A stretch of DNA of 52,070 bases, from the IMG/VR virus record IMGVR_UViG_3300036852_000324, positions 1 to 52,070 of that record; one strand, written 5' to 3'. Under the pieces are notes generated by a model that had not been told where the DNA came from, did no database searches, and saw nothing but the letters and a program-made list of their open reading frames with translations. Numbering within the stretch: position 1 is the first letter of the stretch; each line of letters starts with the position of its first letter. The DNA comes from a virus. A program made the position numbers and the translations under genes. This document shows positions 15,131-24,513 of this stretch, piece by piece.

Positions 15131-16599
15131 GCATCCAGACCAACGTTCCGAACAGCCTCCTGCGACCGCAGACGTTCCACACGTTCACGTTCCTCCGAGC
15201 ATCGGGCAAGCTGACCAACGTGCCCATCCGGGTCGCCCTGATCGGCGCGAAGCTCACGACCGGCGCGACCGCCACGGCCGGTGTGGTCTACGACATGACC
15301 GGTCTCACTGCGACCGACGGAGATGCGCTGTTCGGAATCAGCTCCGAGCTTGCGCTGATGCACCGCCAGTCGATCGCATCGGCAAGCCTTCACGGCGCTG
15401 GCCCGCGCGTGTTCTGCGTCCCGGTCGCCGAGTCGGTCGGTGTGGCCAACGTCCAGACGATCACGTGCGTCGGGACCGCCACCGTGGACGGAAACCAGAC
15501 GATCGTGGTGGCCGGACGGGTATTCATCGTCGGTGTCCCGAGCGGGACCACGCAGAACAACAACGCCGCCGCGATCTCGAACGCGCTCAAGGCGCGCGCG
15601 GCCGAGCTTCCGGTGATCGTCACGGTCGCCACCAACGTCGTCACGCTGACCCACGCCACCAAGGGCATCAACGGCGTGGACGTCAAGGTGACCGTGAACC
15701 AGCAGGTCACCGGCATCGTGGCGACCGTGGCCACCACGGTCTCGGGGACCTCCGTAACCGACCACCAGCCGGCGCTCGATGCGCTCGCGCCGCTGCGCTA
15801 CGACGGGATCGTGTTCGCGAACCACGCGAGCGCCGACATCACCGAGATCAACTCGGACATCCTGGTCCGCTGGGGTGCATCGTCCAAGACGTGGGCGATC
15901 TACTTCGTCGGAGAACCCGGCACCATCGGAACGGCGACCGCGCTCGCCGCGGCGGCCAACGACAAGGCCGTCCAGATCGCGAGCATGGAGGGATGCCTGA
16001 ACACGGCCGGCGAGATGGCAACCGCGCACTGCATGATGGTGTACTCGCGCGAGCGCCTCAACGCGTCGTACGACGGCGTGAAGGTCCCACTGTACCCGCC
16101 CGCGATCGGACTGATCTACACGCCAGCGGAGGTCGAGACCGCGCTCGCCGCCGGGCTGACGCCGTTCACGGCGGTCCTGGATTCGACCGGGTCCCTTACG
16201 CTGAACCGCGCCAAGTGCGAACGGGCCGTCACCTCGCACACCACGCAGTCCTCGCAGCCCGATGACAAGGTCCGAGATATCGCCATGCCTCGCACGGTCG
16301 TCGGAATCGCGATCCAGATCGACATCGCCGCGGAGGAGCGGTTCGGATCGGACGCTAACCCGAACGGGGTTCGCCAGAGCACGGACACCGACAAGCTCAT
16401 CAAGAAGATGTGGGCCGCTATCGCCCGTGCCGAGGCTGCCGATCAGGTCCTCGATCCCGACCAGGTCGAGGCTGACATCGCCGCCACCGAGGTCGAGCAC
16501 GACAGCGTCGTCGGAGGCCGTTCGAATACGGCGATCTTCTATCACATCCTCGGAAGCCAGCATCAAATCGTCTGGCAGCACAACGTCACGGTTCCGTAA
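15127..16599 (+). CDS. tail sheath protein (Mu gpL-like)
   Basis: A 490-residue contractile sheath subunit. The N-terminal portion contains PNSLLRPQTFHTF; the middle has an inserted beta domain (TITCVGTATVDGNQTIVVAG...) of the gpL/Phage_sheath type; the C-terminus has RERLNASYDGVKVPLYPPAIGL-like conserved sheath core and final SRQ-type contacts. Contraction drives tube injection. The next gene encodes its tube partner. Confidence 0.9.
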   Translation: MSIQTNVPNSLLRPQTFHTFTFLRASGKLTNVPIRVALIGAKLTTGATATAGVVYDMTGLTATDGDALFGISSELALMHRQSIASASLHGAGPRVFCVPVAESVGVANVQTITCVGTATVDGNQTIVVAGRVFIVGVPSGTTQNNNAAAISNALKARAAELPVIVTVATNVVTLTHATKGINGVDVKVTVNQQVTGIVATVATTVSGTSVTDHQPALDALAPLRYDGIVFANHASADITEINSDILVRWGASSKTWAIYFVGEPGTIGTATALAAAANDKAVQIASMEGCLNTAGEMATAHCMMVYSRERLNASYDGVKVPLYPPAIGLIYTPAEVETALAAGLTPFTAVLDSTGSLTLNRAKCERAVTSHTTQSSQPDDKVRDIAMPRTVVGIAIQIDIAAEERFGSDANPNGVRQSTDTDKLIKKMWAAIARAEAADQVLDPDQVEADIAATEVEHDSVVGGRSNTAIFYHILGSQHQIVWQHNVTVP

Positions 16600-16608
16600 A
16601 GGAGCAGC

Positions 16609-17028
16609 ATGGCCGGTCCAGTACCAGCGAACTTCGTTTCACAGGGCAAGATCTTCGTCGACATGCCCGGTCCGCGCGGCGCGTCCAAGCAGCTCCTCAC
16701 CGTCTCCAAGTTCGACGCCAAGGAGGACGGCTCGGTCGATGTCGTGACCACGATCGGCGTGAACGGCGGTGCCGGATGGCGTAAGAAACAGGGCGGTTTC
16801 AAGATCTCAATGACGTGCATCCGAACGGTCGGACAGGCCCCTGAAGTCGACTGGGACTACGCCAAGGAGACCGACAAGGTGTTCACGATCTCGACGGAGG
16901 ACGAGCTGGACGGCCGCATCAGGAACTACCTGTGCAGGGTCAGCAAGACCGACTCGTCCGAGGACGATCAAGGCGCGTTCGAGGATCAGATCGAGCTGGC
17001 GGCGCTCTCTCGAGTCAACGACCAATAG
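16609..17028 (+). CDS. tail tube protein (Mu gpM-like)
   Basis: A 139-residue protein after a strong AAAGGAG site, directly following the sheath. Beta-rich small tube fold; KIFVDMPGPRGASKQLLTVS and a C-terminal acidic portion (SEDDQGAFEDQIELAALSRV). Stacked hexamers would form the inner tube. Size and position match gpM. Confidence 0.85.
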   Translation: MAGPVPANFVSQGKIFVDMPGPRGASKQLLTVSKFDAKEDGSVDVVTTIGVNGGAGWRKKQGGFKISMTCIRTVGQAPEVDWDYAKETDKVFTISTEDELDGRIRNYLCRVSKTDSSEDDQGAFEDQIELAALSRVNDQ

Positions 17029-17031
17029 CCC

Positions 17032-17610
17032 ATGACCCTCCTCGCCAGAAAGCAAGCAGAGGCCAAGGCCGCCGCGGTGACCGCGGAGCCCGAGACCATG
17101 CTGTCTCGCGCCCGCGCCACCACGCCGCGCGGCGAGCTGACGACCATGCCCCTCCTGGGTCCAGTCTGGATCGAGCTGGCCGGAGAGATGGTGGTCGACG
17201 AAATCGAAGGCGCCGTGTTCGCCGCCATGAAGGCTCTGGACCTCCCGCCCAATGGGATCAACGCGCTGACCTACGACAACCGGCGCACCGCGCTCACGCT
17301 CGCGTGGGCGGTCCGCGATCCCAACAACCACGAGGTCCGCGCCGGCACGCAAGAGCAGTGGACTTCGATGGACATTGATCTCCTGACCGCATGCGGGTTC
17401 GTCTACAACGACGTGCGCGAGCGGCTGAACCCGGTAGGGATGCCCACCCTGACCCGGGATCTTCTGGACCAGATCCGCTACGGGATCGAAAAAAAAAATC
17501 CAATGCTCTTGCGGTCTGTCGGCGTCGTTGCGCTGTCGCTCTATCTGCTTACTGGGGTCGACCCGCCTGCGAGCTTACCGACGATGCCGTCCTCGACTGG
17601 GGAATCGTAG
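17032..17610 (+). CDS. tail assembly chaperone, unshifted form (Mu gp41-like)
   Basis: A 192-residue product read in the zero frame. Residues 1-152 are shared with the longer form; beyond the A10 run the tail (NPMLLRSVGVVALSLYLLTG and on) is short and hydrophobic. In Mu-like and lambdoid phages the short form is produced in excess and coats the tape measure during tail assembly. Confidence 0.8.
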   Translation: MTLLARKQAEAKAAAVTAEPETMLSRARATTPRGELTTMPLLGPVWIELAGEMVVDEIEGAVFAAMKALDLPPNGINALTYDNRRTALTLAWAVRDPNNHEVRAGTQEQWTSMDIDLLTACGFVYNDVRERLNPVGMPTLTRDLLDQIRYGIEKKNPMLLRSVGVVALSLYLLTGVDPPASLPTMPSSTGES

Positions 17611-17729
17611 TCGGCGAGATCCCCACGGTCGCCGAGTCCCGCAAGGGTCGGGGATCGAGCGATGAGGAGCCTCCACCGGGCGTACGCCGGTTCATCAACA
17701 CGGCGTTCGACGGAATGGCTGGCGCATGA
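17032..17729 (+). CDS. tail assembly chaperone, -1 frameshift form (gp41-gp42 fusion)
   Basis: Slipping back one base on the A10 run at 17489-17498 joins the gp41-like frame to a second frame that reads KSNALAVCRRRCAVALSAYW...FDGMAGA and stops at 17729, overlapping the tape measure start by ATGA. The second frame has no ribosome site of its own. Position directly before the tape measure and the slippery run match the conserved G/GT-type programmed frameshift in long-tailed phages. Confidence 0.82.
17489..17498 (+). promoter_or_regulatory. A10 slippery run, programmed -1 frameshift
   Basis: Ten consecutive A residues (GAA AAA AAA AAT in the zero frame) near the end of the shared chaperone frame. 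Both tRNA-Lys re-pairings are perfect in the -1 frame. Long A-runs are otherwise avoided in this GC-rich genome. Confidence 0.8.
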
Positions 17730-19504
17730 CTGACGCCAGAGCCCAGATCGAAATCACCGCGAGCACGGCACGGCTGCCGGCTACGCTGCGGACCGCGGTC
17801 AAGATGGTGGAGGGATTTGCCATCTCCGCCGGTCGCGCGCTGCTCGGTATCAAGGGCGACCGCGGTGACGAGAAGAAGGGCGTTGGGGCGTGGGGGCAGC
17901 ACGCCATGGGGCAGGTCGTTGGCGGACTGGCTACTCGGGGCATCGACCTCATGGTCAAGCAGGCGACCGACGTGATGGACTTCGAGCGCGAGCTGGTTCG
18001 ATTCGGCATCGACCTTCGCAAGATGCCAGGAGACATGCAGGATATCGGAAAGGGTATACGCGAGATCTCGAACCAGACTGGACTGGGCGCGATGGAGGTG
18101 CTCAAGGCCGGACGCGCGTACGCCGATCTGGCCGGCGCCGAGGCCTTCACGATGGAGAAGATGTCGCTGATCAGTCGCGCCGCGACAGCGTCCGGCGCCG
18201 ACGTCAAGGACATGGCGGAGCTTCTATTCACGCTGACCGAGAACATGAAGGTCCCGCCGGGCGAGCTGGAGAACACGATCGGTGGCCTGATCAACCAGGC
18301 CAAGGACGGGTCGATCCACTTCAAGGAGCTGTCGCATGAGCTGGTTGCGCTCGGTCCGGTCTACGCGCAGTTCGGCATCACCGGCCGGGAGGGCGCCATC
18401 CAGCTGGGCGCCATGATGCAGGTCGCGCGCCGCGGATTCGGATCGGCGTCCGAGGCGGGGACCGGCGTACTTCGAATTCTGCGATCGATTCCGCAGCACG
18501 CCTCGAAGTTCAGGAAGTTCGGTATCGAGGTGTTCCAGCCGGGATCGAAGACGAACCTCGACCAATTCCTGAACATCATCAACAAAATACGGGACCCCAA
18601 GAACAAGCTCTCCCTCGACCGGGAAGCCCTCATCAAGGCGTTCGGCCGGACCGAGGGAGAGCGCTTCTATCAGCTCCTCGTACAGAGCAACGAGCAGTTC
18701 ATGAAGCTGATCGACGCCGGCAGGGAGAACGGTACCGTCCTCAAGGACATGACCACCATGGTGACCTCTGCGCCTGGTCGATTCGATGTGGCCATCGAGC
18801 ATCTGAAAAACAAGGTGGCCGCTGCGTTCACCCCGGAGCGCATCGACAATTTCGTGACTGCCATCGAGGACGCCGCCCACAGCATCGAGCCATTGGTCAA
18901 GGCGGTGGGCTTCATCGGAGACGTGCTCGGCGGCATATACAACACCGGCAAGAAAATCCGCGGCGCGTTCACGCCCGACGACAGCAGGATCACGGCATTC
19001 AGCCCCGAGCAGATCGAGGCCGAGGCCAAGCAAAAGGGGATCTCTCCGTACGAGGCGATGATGCGACTCCAGGGTCGGCATGGCCGGTGGCTCGGTGCCA
19101 AGCAGGCGATCTCGGCGGCCATGGTGGACGACAGGACGACGCCGGCATCCGACAAGCTGGCAGTCGCCGCCGCGTTTGACGCGCGCGACGTGCACGGAGA
19201 GGGCGCCTCCTCGGCGGGTACCGCCTATATCGAGGCCGCTGGCCTAACGCCCGAGAGAGTCGCCGCGATATTGAAGCAGGTGGTCGCCGAGCGAGTCGAC
19301 GCCGACATCGCCAAGGGCAAGGGTCGGACGGCCGGTCAGGCGGACATGGTCGCCGCGTTCAACTCCGCCATCAAGGAGACGCTCGCGCCGGCAGTTAGCC
19401 GCGCCATTGTCGACGCCGTAAATACGCGACCCTCTGTCCTCCAGGTCGACGGCAACTCGATTGCGACCGCCGCCGGCAACGCGACCAACGCGAGGCGCAG
19501 GTAG
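17726..19504 (+). CDS. tail tape measure protein
   Basis: A 592-residue protein following the chaperone frames. Long alpha-helical with a TP901-type tape-measure core: FERELVRFGIDLRKMPGDMQ, LISRAATASGADVKDMAELL, and a Gly-rich phase about residues 195-240. Fairly short for a tape measure, predicting a short contractile tail. It also often carries membrane-active segments used at DNA entry. Confidence 0.85.
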   Translation: MTDARAQIEITASTARLPATLRTAVKMVEGFAISAGRALLGIKGDRGDEKKGVGAWGQHAMGQVVGGLATRGIDLMVKQATDVMDFERELVRFGIDLRKMPGDMQDIGKGIREISNQTGLGAMEVLKAGRAYADLAGAEAFTMEKMSLISRAATASGADVKDMAELLFTLTENMKVPPGELENTIGGLINQAKDGSIHFKELSHELVALGPVYAQFGITGREGAIQLGAMMQVARRGFGSASEAGTGVLRILRSIPQHASKFRKFGIEVFQPGSKTNLDQFLNIINKIRDPKNKLSLDREALIKAFGRTEGERFYQLLVQSNEQFMKLIDAGRENGTVLKDMTTMVTSAPGRFDVAIEHLKNKVAAAFTPERIDNFVTAIEDAAHSIEPLVKAVGFIGDVLGGIYNTGKKIRGAFTPDDSRITAFSPEQIEAEAKQKGISPYEAMMRLQGRHGRWLGAKQAISAAMVDDRTTPASDKLAVAAAFDARDVHGEGASSAGTAYIEAAGLTPERVAAILKQVVAERVDADIAKGKGRTAGQADMVAAFNSAIKETLAPAVSRAIVDAVNTRPSVLQVDGNSIATAAGNATNARRR

Positions 19505-20767
19505 ATGGCGAACGCTAACGAGCTTCTGGAGTGCAGCTGGGGAAGCATCCGGCTATTCGCGAGCCAGGTCCATACCGACAGCGGTCGAACCCAGGTCGTG
19601 CACGAGCTGTCTTCCGGCGATTCCCATCCGGTCCAGGACCGTGGCCTCCGTGTGCGCCGTGTTCGCGTCAGGCTGCAGTTCGACGACTTCCCGGGCGCCC
19701 CGGCACCCCTGGAGGCCGCGCGCGCCCTGGAGGCCGCCAAGAACACCGGGCAGACCGCGATCTTTCAGCATCCGGTGCTGGGTCGGTACCTGGCCTCGAT
19801 CGGCGAGTTCAACAGCGAGGTCGACGAAAGCTCGGTCATCAGCGCAGAGTGCGAGTTCATTCAGGAAGCTGCCGACCTGGGAGTCCTGCCGACCGGACCG
19901 ACGACCGGGGGATTCTCCGGAGAGGCCTCGGTCGCCGCCGCCGCCGCCGCGCTAGACGGCGAGCTGGCGAAGGTCGGCCAGCTCAAGATGTCCGGCGAGG
20001 CTGCGTCGACCCTGATGGCTCGGGTCCCCGGCGGGGTCTCGCTTTCCCGTGTCCGAGGAACCGTCGACCTGACCGCGGCCGAGGCCTCCGCCATGGTTGC
20101 TGGTCTGGCCAATTCGGTGAAGGCCAACGCGGACTCCCTTGCGACGGAGGCAGCGAGCATCGGATCTATTCCTATTACGACGGAATTTTCCTTCAACGGA
20201 GCGCTGGCAGCTCTCAGGCCGATCGCCGAGGGAACCTCCCAGCTGGTCACACCGCTCACGGTGCGGGCCGTGGATGTCTTCGCCGGGTCGTCCGGGGATC
20301 CGTCAACCAGCTTGGCATCGGTCGCCAGCTCGGAGGCGGAGGCCGGCCTGTTCACGGCGACCACCATCGACGCCCGGATCGCGGTCGCCAACTGGTCGGA
20401 GGGTGAGATCTCCACGCGTCAGATCATGATCGATGCTGCCAGGATCTCCACCAATATAGCTACGATGATCGAGGTTGGCGGTCTCGAGCTGGACCTGGCG
20501 TTGTGGCCGGCCTTCCGGGCCGCCATCATGCTGGGCGATGCGGTGCGCGCCGCTGCGGTCGCCGCCACCTCCGAGGTCCCCAGCGTGTTCGTGATGCGCA
20601 TCCAGGAGCGCACCGCGTTGCTGCCGTTGGCCGCCCGCGTGTACGGCGGCGCCGAGGCCATTGACCGCGCTCGCCAGATCGCGGCGCTGAACGACATCTC
20701 GACGCCGGGGTGGCTGTCGCCTGGCGACTACCTGGTACCAACCAGGCTCACGCCGGCGGCGTTCTAG
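19505..20767 (+). CDS. DNA circularisation/tail protein (Mu gpN-like)
   Basis: A 420-residue protein with the N-terminal SSGDSHPVQDRGLRVRRVRV portion typical of the DNA circularisation (gpN) family, where 'P...DlG...r...v...' is conserved, and a helical C-terminal half ending in ALNDISTPGWLSPGDYLV. In Mu, gpN sits at the baseplate-tube junction. Abuts the tape measure with no gap. Confidence 0.83.
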   Translation: MANANELLECSWGSIRLFASQVHTDSGRTQVVHELSSGDSHPVQDRGLRVRRVRVRLQFDDFPGAPAPLEAARALEAAKNTGQTAIFQHPVLGRYLASIGEFNSEVDESSVISAECEFIQEAADLGVLPTGPTTGGFSGEASVAAAAAALDGELAKVGQLKMSGEAASTLMARVPGGVSLSRVRGTVDLTAAEASAMVAGLANSVKANADSLATEAASIGSIPITTEFSFNGALAALRPIAEGTSQLVTPLTVRAVDVFAGSSGDPSTSLASVASSEAEAGLFTATTIDARIAVANWSEGEISTRQIMIDAARISTNIATMIEVGGLELDLALWPAFRAAIMLGDAVRAAAVAATSEVPSVFVMRIQERTALLPLAARVYGGAEAIDRARQIAALNDISTPGWLSPGDYLVPTRLTPAAF

Positions 20768-21910
20768 GTGGGGAATTCCCATGAGATACGCATTGTTACC
20801 AACGGCGCTGTGATCGGTGGATGGACCGGCTACCACGTCGAGGCCTCGATGCTCAAGCCGGCCGACTCGTTCGAGCTGCGCCGACCGTTCAGCTCCGAGG
20901 CCTGGAATATCATTCGTCGGGACGCTGACGTCCTGATCGAGATCGACGGAACGCCGATCATGCGTGGGTTCGTCGATAAGCGCGAGCGTCACGCCAAGGC
21001 TGGCACGATGACGATCACGGGTCGAGACCGGGCCGGCCGACTGGCCGACGAGCCGGCACCTTCGATCGACTACAGCGGCATGACGATCCTGCAGGCGTTC
21101 AAGCTGCTCGCTGATCCGTGGTTCCAGACCGTTACCCTGTCAGACGCTCGCAACCGTCGACTCCGGCGTGGCAGGGGTAAGCGGGTAGCGGCGACCTCCG
21201 AGCCGGTGGTCACGATCAACGTGCGAGTCCCGCGGCGGGGCCTGGTTCATCCCGGCGAGAAGCGATCCCAGGTCATGCACGAGATCGCGGCTCGGGCAGG
21301 TCTGATCTGGTGGTCGTCGTGTGATGGTCGGGAGATCTTCGTCGGAAAGCCGAACCACAACCAGGCCCCGCAGTTCACCTTGGCTCACGTCAAAACGGGA
21401 TCCGCCACCGTGGCCACGGTCAAGGACCTGACGATCACCGAGGACGACGGCGACCGCTACTCCGTGATCATGTGCGCGGGCGTCGGCGGAGCCACGCCGC
21501 ATGACTACGGCCGCAATGTCACCGACCGGCGAGGCGTGGTCTACGACAACATCGGGAACCGAATCAACGGGACCGGTCGGGACTTCATCCATCCCAAGCG
21601 CCTCTTCCTTCCTGAGCGCGACTTCGAGAGCTACGGCGATGCACAGCGCGTTGCCGAGAACGAGCGCGATCGGCGCGACTACAAGCGCCACCTGGTCAGC
21701 GTGAACGCGGCCAACCACGGCCAGTTCTTCGGAGGCGGTCCCGCCACGCTGTTTGCGCCGAACACGGTGGCTCGCGTGATAGACGAGGAGATGGATCCCG
21801 TCCTCGACGACACCTATCTGATCGTCAGCTGCGCGTTCTCGTCGAACCACGAGCAGGGCGAGACCACCACGATGCACCTGGTGCCGACCGGGACTCCGAT
21901 CATTCTATAG
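20768..21910 (+). CDS. baseplate hub protein (Mu gpP/gp44-like)
   Basis: A 380-residue GTG-start protein beginning immediately after the gpN stop. Contains RDADVLIEIDGTPIMRGFVD, GRDRAGRLADEPAPS and the phage late-D-type core ('ITGRD...DL.D'), which is diagnostic for gpP/gpD hub proteins. It trimerises at the centre of the baseplate and joins tube and spike. Confidence 0.88.
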   Translation: MGNSHEIRIVTNGAVIGGWTGYHVEASMLKPADSFELRRPFSSEAWNIIRRDADVLIEIDGTPIMRGFVDKRERHAKAGTMTITGRDRAGRLADEPAPSIDYSGMTILQAFKLLADPWFQTVTLSDARNRRLRRGRGKRVAATSEPVVTINVRVPRRGLVHPGEKRSQVMHEIAARAGLIWWSSCDGREIFVGKPNHNQAPQFTLAHVKTGSATVATVKDLTITEDDGDRYSVIMCAGVGGATPHDYGRNVTDRRGVVYDNIGNRINGTGRDFIHPKRLFLPERDFESYGDAQRVAENERDRRDYKRHLVSVNAANHGQFFGGGPATLFAPNTVARVIDEEMDPVLDDTYLIVSCAFSSNHEQGETTTMHLVPTGTPIIL

Positions 21911-21920
21911 CGAGGAAAAC

Positions 21921-22496
21921 ATGGGCAGCTCCACCGACAACACGACGAAGGAATGGCGAGACGAGACCTCGCCCGAGCGGCGCGGAATGATGGGCTCGGT
22001 CCGGTACATGGCGGTCAAGTTGACCGAGGGGGCGACCTGGCAGGTGCTCGGCCATCTCCTGCCAGACGCCAAAACCCCGGAGGCCCGCCAGGCCCAGCAC
22101 TTCTCCGGGATCGGATTCTTCGCGCGTCCCGCCGCCGGCGCCAACGCGGAGGCCGTGGTGGTTTTTCCAGGCGGCGCCTCGAACCCGATCATCGTGGCGA
22201 CTCGCGACGAGGACGCGCGCAAGGCCATCGCCGAGCTGCCGCAGAACTCCACCGCGATGTTCAACCGCCTGACGATCGTCATCATCAAGCCGGACGGAAC
22301 CGTAGAGATCCGAGCATCCGGCGGCACGGCCTCTCCGCTCGCCACCAAGGCGGACATCGATGCCCTGAAGGCGTGGGCAGCCAGCCATACGCACGTCGTC
22401 GCTGGTATCACGGCGGGCGGCGCCGCGGTCACCTCGGCGACCCCGCTGCCGGTCGCCCCGGTCGCCGCGGGGACCACCGTCCTGAAGGCCCAGTAG
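21921..22496 (+). CDS. baseplate spike protein (Mu gp45/gpV-like)
   Basis: A 191-residue protein with an N-terminal OB-fold-like region around QAQHFSGIGFFARPAAGANA (Mu gp45 'e..qpyGf.s.P..G') and a beta-helix-like C-terminal part (LTIVIIKPDGTVEIRASG). The end contains SHTHVVAG, His residues that could hold an iron ion at the spike tip as in gp45. Pierces the outer membrane. Confidence 0.85.
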   Translation: MGSSTDNTTKEWRDETSPERRGMMGSVRYMAVKLTEGATWQVLGHLLPDAKTPEARQAQHFSGIGFFARPAAGANAEAVVVFPGGASNPIIVATRDEDARKAIAELPQNSTAMFNRLTIVIIKPDGTVEIRASGGTASPLATKADIDALKAWAASHTHVVAGITAGGAAVTSATPLPVAPVAAGTTVLKAQ

Positions 22497-22527
22497 ACCC
22501 TATCGCCGCGATCGAGTAACACGAAGC

Positions 22528-22962
22528 ATGCCCACCACATTCGGAAGCGGATACTCGTTCGCACCGGAGACTGGTCAGCTCGACCAGGTGATCGATCCAG
22601 TCTCGGGCGACTACGTGAGGAACGACGTGGGGGAGTGGGAGGAGGAGGGCGACTCCCGGACCACGGTTCTCCTGATGATCTCGATCGAGCTGGGCGCATC
22701 GCCGTTCGATCCCGACGATGGGACCACAATCGCAGCCATGCTCCGCGACGGAGACCCGGTCACCCCCGAGGACCTACGGGCGGAGACGCTGCGCGCGGTG
22801 GGAATTCTCCAGACCGCCGGCATTATCACCGACCTGGATGTCACCGTCCGGGACTCGTTCGGGGATGTCCTCCGCGACCAGTCCGGCCGGACCCTGGTGC
22901 GGACCAGCTGGCGGGACCTGGCCAGCGGGGCATCCGCCGATCTCATCCTCCAGCCAGGATAG
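22528..22962 (+). CDS. baseplate wedge protein (Mu gp46-like)
   Basis: A 144-residue protein with VSGDYVRNDVGEWEEEGDSR followed by a predicted helix, matching the DUF1768/gp46 wedge family that precedes gp47. It likely acts as the gp25-like component linking sheath to the baseplate. Four bases separate it from the next gene. Confidence 0.75.
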   Translation: MPTTFGSGYSFAPETGQLDQVIDPVSGDYVRNDVGEWEEEGDSRTTVLLMISIELGASPFDPDDGTTIAAMLRDGDPVTPEDLRAETLRAVGILQTAGIITDLDVTVRDSFGDVLRDQSGRTLVRTSWRDLASGASADLILQPG

Positions 22963-22965
22963 TCG

Positions 22966-24510
22966 ATGCCATTCCAGATCCCATCAATGGACGAAGCCCG
23001 CGAGTTCATCGTGGCGCTCGGCAAGGCCCTGTTTCCGACGAGGAACTTCGGGTCTCGCCGGTCGTACCACGGTCGACGCGTCACGATTATCGCGGGTGCC
23101 ACCACGCAGCTCCACTCGCACGTGGACGGCGTTGCTCGAGATTCCCATCCGCTGACCGCTGGTCCAGGAAAGCCCATCCTGAACTGGGGCGAGGCCGCTG
23201 GAGTGGTCATCAAGACGGCAACGCCGGCGCGTAAGGCCGCCGCCGCGCGGGTTCGTGGCGCGGCGACCGCGACCGCCTCGATCGGGGACCTCCTCCGTCA
23301 TGAGTCCTCCGGGTTGCTCTACGAGCTGGCCAGCGCGGTGACCATCCCCGGTATCATCTCGGACCCGGACTCCTTCGTGGATGCCGACATCGTGGCGTCG
23401 GAGGCCAACGGATCTGTCGGGTCCCAGACCCGGCTCGACGTGGGTGAGACCCTGAACTTCGTCACCACGCCGGTCGGCATCCAGACCGCGGTGGTCCTTC
23501 AGCTCGCCCTGGACGAGGACGGGTTCGACGCCGAGCAGTTCGGCAGCTACCGGGCCCGCGTGCTCGCCACGTTCTCACAGTCCCCCTCGGGCGGGAACCA
23601 GAGCGACTTCGTGAAGTGGGCGCTCGCGAGCCTGAACACGGTCGCCGCTGCCTTCGCGTACCCGAATCGCGCTGGCCGCGGGACGATCGATGTCGTCGGG
23701 TTCTACAACGGAACCGGTACCGCGCGGTCTCTAACCCCCGACGACCGGGATACCGTCCAGGCGTATATCGAGACCCAGGCCCCGTTCAACATATCGGGAG
23801 ATGGCGGTGGCCTTCGGATCCTCACGACCGTGGCCGATCCGAGAAACGTCGAGATTCTCCTCGAGCCCAACGGTCAGGCCGCGTTCGCCTTCGACTGGGA
23901 CGACACCGTCGCCATGGTCGTGTTGAGCTGGACCGCCGCGACCCGCGCGCTTCGGTTCACCACGCCGCTTCCGGCTTCGATGCGCGCTGGCCATCGCCTG
24001 GTCCTGGTCGCCGTCGCCAGCGCACAGGACGGCACCGAGTACCGGATCGAATCGATCTCCTCGTCGGACACCGTGATCCTCGAGAAGACCCCGCCGATCG
24101 CCCCGGTCGCAACTGATCTGGTGTACAGCGGCGGACCGCTGGTGACCCCGGTCAGGGCTGCGATCGTGGCCCACATGAACGGCGAGATCGTCTACGCCGG
24201 GCGCGGCCTCACGCCGGTCCCGGCCAGCGTGGCGGCATCGAGCGGCCTATCGATCGTTGGCCTGGACATCCTGGCCGATGGCATCGGTCCGGCGAACCCC
24301 GGCGGCATCTACAACTCGACCAACGGCCCGCAGTGGAGCGGCGCCATCATCCGAGCCCAGCTATTCGGCATCGCGAAGTACAAGGCCGGCGTGCGGAACG
24401 TGACGATCGTGACGCCGGCTGCCGACTACGAGGCCGTGGACGACGCCTTCCCGAACGACTCACAGATCCACTACATCACGCCAGGCGCGGTCGTGGTGAG
24501 GAGCGCGTAG
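22966..24510 (+). CDS. baseplate J-like protein (Mu gp47-like)
   Basis: A 514-residue wedge protein longer than the usual roughly 360-residue gp47. N-terminal and central parts contain baseplate-J elements (ASAVTIPGIISDPDSFVDAD...GNQSDFVKWALASLNTVAAA...VDVVGFYNGTG); the second half includes an inserted beta domain (residues about 300-400) before the C-terminal arm. It builds the wedge ring that triggers sheath contraction. Confidence 0.85.
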   Translation: MPFQIPSMDEAREFIVALGKALFPTRNFGSRRSYHGRRVTIIAGATTQLHSHVDGVARDSHPLTAGPGKPILNWGEAAGVVIKTATPARKAAAARVRGAATATASIGDLLRHESSGLLYELASAVTIPGIISDPDSFVDADIVASEANGSVGSQTRLDVGETLNFVTTPVGIQTAVVLQLALDEDGFDAEQFGSYRARVLATFSQSPSGGNQSDFVKWALASLNTVAAAFAYPNRAGRGTIDVVGFYNGTGTARSLTPDDRDTVQAYIETQAPFNISGDGGGLRILTTVADPRNVEILLEPNGQAAFAFDWDDTVAMVVLSWTAATRALRFTTPLPASMRAGHRLVLVAVASAQDGTEYRIESISSSDTVILEKTPPIAPVATDLVYSGGPLVTPVRAAIVAHMNGEIVYAGRGLTPVPASVAASSGLSIVGLDILADGIGPANPGGIYNSTNGPQWSGAIIRAQLFGIAKYKAGVRNVTIVTPAADYEAVDDAFPNDSQIHYITPGAVVVRSA

Positions 24511-24513
24511 TCG

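Noticed and set aside
14896-16581. Long leftward open frame of 561 codons opposite the sheath gene
   Set aside because: It is the mirror of the tail sheath reading frame, with Arg/Asp/Gly-rich shadow composition and no ribosome site; common in high-GC DNA.
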